Assembly (NCBI GenBank): GCA_016177555.1
Contig: JACOVB010000047.1
Coordinates: 1-8,352 of the forward strand
Length of the DNA stretch: 8,352 bases
Origin: Candidatus Rokuibacteriota bacterium
GTDB taxonomy: Bacteria > Methylomirabilota > Methylomirabilia > Rokubacteriales > CSP1-6
Direction: 5' to 3'
Part shown: positions 5,151 through 8,352 of the stretch, one piece after another
How the letters are laid out: each line of letters starts with the position of its first letter
How positions within the stretch are numbered: the first letter of the stretch is position 1
The notes under the pieces: model-generated
Told to the model about the DNA's origin: nothing
Database searches by the model: none
What the model saw: the letters and a program-made list of their open reading frames with translations, nothing else
Program-made: the position numbers and the translations under genes

Positions 5151-7438
5151 GCGTCGCGGCGCGGCTCGTCGGCGCGATCTGGCTCGCCGCCCTCGCCGTC
5201 TTCGGGGGCTTCACCTATCTCCAGATCGTCGAGGAGCGTCAGCGCCTCCTCGCCGACCTGGAGCGGCGTGCCGTCGTGCTCGGTGAAGCGCTGAAGGAGA
5301 CCGCGGAGCCGGCGCTCGCGAGGGGAAACCGGCCCGCGATCGAGCGCCTCCTCGTCAAGTTCGGCCGGCCCGACCAGGGCCTGGCCTTCTTCGACCGCTT
5401 CGCGGCGCTCCTGGCCGCGACGCCAGAGATCGCGCCCGTGGCGGCGCAGGCCTCTCCGGAAGTGATCACGGCGCTGAATACCGGTGGGGCGTGGCGCGGT
5501 CTCACGCGCCTGAGCGGCCGCCCCGCCTATGTCTACTCGAGCGCCGTGCAGCGCGACGAGCGGACCGTCGGGGCGCTTCTCGTCGTGCTCGACGCCCGAC
5601 CGCTCGCCGAGGCCGAGTGGCGGCTCTGGCGGTACAACGGCATCCGCTTCCTCGTCCTGGTGCTCGTGCTCTCCGCGATCGCCTTCCTGATCGTGCGCAT
5701 CAGCGTCGTGCGGCCGCTCGCCGACATGGCCCGCTGGACCAAGGCCCTTCGCCGTGGCGGTCCCGCAGGGGGGCTCGAGCTCTCGAGTCCCAAGCTCTTC
5801 GGCCCCATGGCGCGCGAGGTCTCGGTCCTGGCGAAGAGCTTCCACCGCGCGCAGGCGGCGGCGGAAGAGGAAGCGGCGCTCCGGCTGTCGGGCGAGACGC
5901 TCTGGACCGAGGAGCGCCTCAAGCAGTTCGTCAAGCTGCGGCTGGGAGGCTCCCCGCTCTTCGTGGTCTCGAACCGCGAGCCGCTGAGCCACGTCTGGCG
6001 CGACGGGCGGATCCAGTCGGAGCGCCCGGCCTCCGGCCTCGTGACGGCCATGGAGCCCGTGATGCGCGCCTGCGGCGGCGTCTGGGTGGCGCAGGCCAGC
6101 GGCGACGCAGACCGCGAAACGGTGGACGAGGCGGGCCGGCTCGGGCTGCCGCTGGACGATCCTCGCTACACGCTGCGCCGGGTCTGGCTCACCAAGGAGG
6201 AGGAGGCGGGCTACTACGCCGGCTTCGCCAACGAGGGGCTGTGGCCCCTCTGCCACCTCGTCCACACCCGGCCGCAGTTCCGTCCCGAGGACTGGGCGCA
6301 CTATACGGCGGTCAACGAGAAGTTCGCCGCGGCTATCCTCGAGGAAGTGGCGGATGTGGACGCGCCGCTCATTCTGATCCAGGACTACCATTTCGCGCTT
6401 TTGCCGGCGCTCATCAAGCGTGAGCGTCCGGATGCCCGCGTCGCGATCTTCTGGCATATACCGTGGCCCAATGCCGAGGCATTCGGCATCTGCCCGTGGC
6501 AGCAGGAGCTGCTGCTGGGCATGCTCGGCGCCGACCTCGTCGGCTTCCACACGCAGTACTACTGCAACAACTTCCTCGAAACTGCCGAGCGCGCCATCGA
6601 GGCACGCGTCGAGTGGGAGCAATTCGCCGTCACCCGGGGCCAGCGGACGACGCTCGTCAAGCCGTTTCCGATCAGCGTGGCGCCCACCTTCGTCACCAAC
6701 CCGCCGAACATGTCCCGCGCGGACGTCCTCCGCGAGCTCGGCATCTCCTGCGAGTTCCTGGGGGTCGGCGTCGAGCGGCTCGACTACACGAAGGGTCTAC
6801 CCGAGCGCATCCGGGCCATCGGGCGGTTCCTCGAGCGCTGTCCCGAGTACCAGGAACGCCTCGTATTCGTCCAGCTGGCGGCACCGAGCCGTTCGAGCAT
6901 CGCGCGCTACCAGGAGATCGACGCCGAGGTGGACGCCGCCGTGCGTGACGTCAACACGCGCTTCGCCACGAGGAAATGGCGGCCGGTGCTCTACCTCAAG
7001 CGGCACCACGATCACAGGGAGATCTGGCCCTTCTACCGGCACGCCGACTTCTGCATGGTCACGTCGCTCCACGACGGCATGAACCTGGTTGCCAAGGAGT
7101 TCGTCTCCGTCCGAGAGGGCGGGGGCGCGCTCATCCTCAGCAAGTTCACGGGGGCGTCGTCGGAGCTTCGCGACGCGCTGCTCGTCAATCCCTATGATCT
7201 CGACGGCGTGGCCGACGCCATCCGCCGCGCGGTCGAGATGCCGGGCGATGAGCAGCGCGCCCGCATGGGCCGCATGCGCCAGACGGTGCGGGAGCACAAC
7301 ATCTACCGGTGGGCCGGGCTGCTCCTGGGGGAGCTGTCCCGGATCCCCGAGGAGCCCGCTGTGACGCTGGCGGCCTCGACCGCTACGGTGTCAAGCCCTG
7401 CAATCCAGAGGAGGCCGAGCGATGAAGACGCTGCGTGA
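5147..7438 (+). CDS. otsA: Membrane sensor/HAMP-fused trehalose-6-phosphate synthase (GT20)
   Basis: 763 aa, about 290 longer than classical OtsA (E. coli, 474). Transmembrane segments at about 8-27 and 167-187 enclose about 140 extracytoplasmic residues with a Cache-like end (PAYVYSSAVQRDERTVGALLVVLDA, written here only as 126-150). A HAMP-type linker (RPLADMARW onward, about 188-240) and a coiled stretch follow. The GT20 domain is about 270-735: SNREPL (R277), ANEGLWPLCH (W366), QDYHFALLP (D413), FWHIPWPN (H437), VERLDYTKGLPER (R544, K549) and HDGMNLVAKEF (D643, E651). These match the UDP-glucose and glucose-6-phosphate contacts of OtsA, so it should form trehalose 6-phosphate. The ATG overlaps the otsB stop and follows ACGGAG at 5135-5140. 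The membrane module implies that the synthase is anchored and perhaps gated by an external signal. GT20 enzymes of other specificity (glucosylglycerol-phosphate synthase) are a less likely alternative given the otsB neighbour. Confidence 0.93.
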   Translation: MSVAARLVGAIWLAALAVFGGFTYLQIVEERQRLLADLERRAVVLGEALKETAEPALARGNRPAIERLLVKFGRPDQGLAFFDRFAALLAATPEIAPVAAQASPEVITALNTGGAWRGLTRLSGRPAYVYSSAVQRDERTVGALLVVLDARPLAEAEWRLWRYNGIRFLVLVLVLSAIAFLIVRISVVRPLADMARWTKALRRGGPAGGLELSSPKLFGPMAREVSVLAKSFHRAQAAAEEEAALRLSGETLWTEERLKQFVKLRLGGSPLFVVSNREPLSHVWRDGRIQSERPASGLVTAMEPVMRACGGVWVAQASGDADRETVDEAGRLGLPLDDPRYTLRRVWLTKEEEAGYYAGFANEGLWPLCHLVHTRPQFRPEDWAHYTAVNEKFAAAILEEVADVDAPLILIQDYHFALLPALIKRERPDARVAIFWHIPWPNAEAFGICPWQQELLLGMLGADLVGFHTQYYCNNFLETAERAIEARVEWEQFAVTRGQRTTLVKPFPISVAPTFVTNPPNMSRADVLRELGISCEFLGVGVERLDYTKGLPERIRAIGRFLERCPEYQERLVFVQLAAPSRSSIARYQEIDAEVDAAVRDVNTRFATRKWRPVLYLKRHHDHREIWPFYRHADFCMVTSLHDGMNLVAKEFVSVREGGGALILSKFTGASSELRDALLVNPYDLDGVADAIRRAVEMPGDEQRARMGRMRQTVREHNIYRWAGLLLGELSRIPEEPAVTLAASTATVSSPAIQRRPSDEDAA
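7407..7414 (+). promoter_or_regulatory. Shine-Dalgarno of the CBS-domain gene
   Basis: AGAGGAGG lies 7 nt before the ATG at 7422, inside the last codons of otsA. It fixes the start of the CBS gene and allows translation independent of simple re-initiation. Confidence 0.85.
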
Positions 7439-7874
7439 CATCATGCAATCCGGCTTTCTCTTCACGGTGCAGAAGACGGCCATGGTGTCGGAGGCGGTCC
7501 GGCTCATGGCCGATCACAATGTCGGCATCGTGATCGTGCTGGACGGCAGCCGGCTCGCGGGCGTCTTCTCTGAGCGCGACGTGGTCCGGCGCGTGCTGTA
7601 TCAAGGCCTCGACCAAGCCCGGACGCCGCTCGGCGACGTCATGACAGGGTGCGTGATCACGGCCGACGCGGAGATGGACTACGAGTCCGCCATGCGCGCG
7701 ATGGACGAGGCCGGCATCCGCCACCTGCTCGTGACGAGCGGGTCCAGGATGCTGTCCATGATCTCGGTCCGGGACCTGACGCGCGCGGCCATCCACGACA
7801 GGGACGAGGAGGTCCGGCACCTGCGAGAGTACCTCTACCAGGTGCCGGCGGGGAGCCCCGCGCCCTCGGCTTAG
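7422..7874 (+). CDS. Two-CBS-domain regulatory protein
   Basis: 150 aa, the usual size of a stand-alone CBS-pair protein. The first CBS motif spans about 5-62 (VSEAVRLMADHNVGIVIVLD, then GVFSERDVVRRVL) and the second about 72-126 (MTGCVITADAEMDYESAMRAMDEAGIRHLLVT, positions 74-105, then SVRDLTR). There is no signal peptide or membrane segment, so it is cytosolic. CBS pairs usually bind AMP, ATP or S-adenosylmethionine and convey energy status to a partner. It overlaps the end of otsA by 17 nt and has its own strong Shine-Dalgarno, so it is co-expressed with the trehalose genes. A role as an adenylate-responsive modulator of trehalose synthesis is plausible but inferred. The TAG stop lies inside the start of the repeat fragment at 7871, so the natural C-terminus after about residue 140 may have been altered. 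Confidence 0.9.
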   Translation: MKTLRDIMQSGFLFTVQKTAMVSEAVRLMADHNVGIVIVLDGSRLAGVFSERDVVRRVLYQGLDQARTPLGDVMTGCVITADAEMDYESAMRAMDEAGIRHLLVTSGSRMLSMISVRDLTRAAIHDRDEEVRHLREYLYQVPAGSPAPSA

Positions 7875-7935
7875 CAGGTTGCTGAAAAGGGCCCATCTGT
7901 TTCGTTGGCGCTCTCGGCCGCACGCTCAACGTACA
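7871..7935. repeat. Probable fragment of a dispersed intergenic repeat
   Basis: The segment starts TTAGCAGGTTGCTGAAAAG and continues through a CCCATCTG, a TTCGTTGGCGCTC and a CTCAACGTACAG block. From memory this arrangement (gcaggttgctgaaaa ... cccatctg ... cgttg) resembles a family of palindromic dispersed repeats found between genes in several high-GC uncultured bacterial genomes. Only one copy and one arm are visible here, so the call relies on recollection and not on internal repetition. It supplies the stop codons of both flanking frames: TAG for the CBS gene and TAA for the minus-strand Cys-rich frame. Confidence 0.4.
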
Positions 7936-8164
7936 GGCGCGCACCCCGGGGCGACGGGGCGGGCGCTTCGAGCAGCGACTCCGCGCAGCGGGCGCAGTAC
8001 CACGCCGACTCCATCAGCACCGCGCAGTCGGGGCAGCCCGCCCGCCCGCACTCGATGCAGCCTTCGTGTGGGATCCGCGGACGAAACAACCGGTCTCCCG
8101 GCAGGTGCTGCTCGGGCCTGCCGATCCCGCGCCGGTGGCCGACCTCGCGCGGACGCGCACCCAT
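7871..8164 (-). CDS. Short Cys-rich zinc-ribbon-like reading frame, probably a remnant
   Basis: This 97-aa minus-strand frame is credible only in its middle. It contains CIECGRAGCPDC followed by a further CARC pair, giving C-x2-C-x4-C-x2-C-x9-C-x2-C, a spacing suited to zinc binding (B-box or zinc-ribbon-like). The last 20 or so residues (about RLYVERAAESANETDGPFSA) are read from the repeat fragment at 7871-7935, and the N-terminal 30 residues have no domain character and overlap ABC-transporter debris on the other strand. No Shine-Dalgarno is convincing. It may be a degraded small zinc protein, or a chance frame in GC-rich DNA; six regularly spaced cysteines argue mildly for the former. The start at 8164 is arbitrary. 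Confidence 0.3.
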   Translation of the reverse strand: MGARPREVGHRRGIGRPEQHLPGDRLFRPRIPHEGCIECGRAGCPDCAVLMESAWYCARCAESLLEAPAPSPRGARLYVERAAESANETDGPFSATC

Positions 8165-8218
8165 TCCCGATCGGATCTCGGTGATGCATTTCGGCAGCGT
8201 GATTGCAGAAGGCACGCC
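8163..8218 (+). pseudogene. Short LivG-like ABC ATPase C-terminal fragment
   Basis: In the frame starting at 8163 the DNA reads IPDRISVMHFGSVIAEGTP, which is the conserved stretch just after the H-loop in LivG-type branched-chain amino acid transporter ATPases (usual form DRI-V-LHFG-VIAEGTP). Nothing upstream in this frame resembles the Walker A, signature or Walker B motifs, and the frame breaks into the LivF-like frame at about 8218. It is about 19 codons long, so chance cannot be fully excluded. Confidence 0.5.
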
Positions 8219-8352
8219 ATGCTGCTGGTCGAGCAGAACGCCGAGATGGCGCTCTCGCTCGCGGACCGCGTCTCCGTCATCGACCACGGGACCATCGTCT
8301 TCGCGGGGACGCCCGCCGAGCTGCGCGCCAGTCACCAGGTCACCGCCACCTA
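8219..8352 (+). pseudogene. livF: LivF-like ABC ATPase C-terminal fragment, runs off the window
   Basis: From ATG 8219 the frame reads MLLVEQNAEMALSLADRV and then a VIDHGTIVFAGTPAELRAS block. LLVEQN with the following A-x2-LADR and G-x-IV-x2-GTPAEL is characteristic of the H-loop and C-terminus of LivF, the ATPase of branched-chain amino acid ABC importers. The Walker A, Q-loop, signature and Walker B, about 180 residues in an intact LivF, are absent, so it cannot be a working ATPase. Instead a LivG-like piece in another frame abuts it. The final bases, ACC TA, would match the usual terminal AY(L) of LivF. It is interpreted as the product of a deletion between neighbouring livG and livF genes; a sequencing or assembly join is the alternative. 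Confidence 0.7.

Noticed and set aside
5018..6622. 534-codon open frame antisense to the otsB end and otsA
   Set aside because: It is a shadow of GC-rich codon structure; no motif, signal or ribosome site is visible and the sense frame is fully accounted for.
7848..7861. GCGGGG-AG-CCCCGC inverted repeat near the end of the CBS gene, considered as a terminator
   Set aside because: It lies inside the coding sequence, the loop is too tight for the full stem, and no T-run follows.
1..8352. CRISPR array, tRNA or rRNA gene
   Set aside because: No regularly spaced direct repeats with unique spacers and no tRNA or rRNA signature sequences were seen on either strand.

Overview
This is a high-GC bacterial window with dense, mostly plus-strand gene clusters joined by 4-nt start/stop overlaps. 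The envelope lipoproteins, the sigma-54-type regulator, the HAMP-fused trehalose synthase and the LivF/LivG debris fit an uncultured high-GC soil or subsurface bacterium, for example a Rokubacteria/NC10-like or deltaproteobacterial lineage. No taxonomic marker gene is present, so this placement is only an inference.

Layout. (1) Minus strand, 1-471: the N-terminal part of an OmpA-type lipoprotein that runs off the left edge. (2) 472-790: a divergent control region. It holds a candidate sigma-54 promoter facing each way and, between them, two imperfect palindromes of the type GTGTAA-N3-TTACAC. (3) 791-4160, plus strand: an NtrC-family response regulator, its membrane sensor kinase and a small Pro/Ala-rich lipoprotein, translationally coupled (ATGA, then GTGA). 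(4) 4161-4325: a second control region with another palindrome pair and a consensus-perfect sigma-54 promoter. (5) 4326-7874: otsB, an otsA fused to a periplasmic-sensor/HAMP membrane module, and a two-CBS-domain protein, all overlapping. (6) 7871-8352: a scarred junction with a likely dispersed-repeat fragment, a cysteine-rich minus-strand reading frame, and out-of-frame remnants of LivG- and LivF-type ABC transporter ATPases.

How it fits together. The regulator carries the full sigma-54 contact and ATPase motif set. The window has three candidate sigma-54 promoters: for the lipoprotein, for the regulator operon and for otsBA. Each lies about 70-110 bp from a pair of palindromes whose centres are exactly 21 bp apart. 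For the regulator and otsB promoters the distance from the palindrome pair to the promoter is identical to the base (90 and 111 bp from palindrome centre to the first T of the -24 element). The most economical reading is a self-contained local regulon: an envelope-sensing two-component system autoregulates, drives an OmpA lipoprotein divergently, and switches on a trehalose operon. The trehalose synthase itself has a membrane sensor module, so there may be a second, post-translational layer of envelope sensing. This regulon, together with the sensor-OtsA fusion, is the strongest candidate for an undescribed system here.
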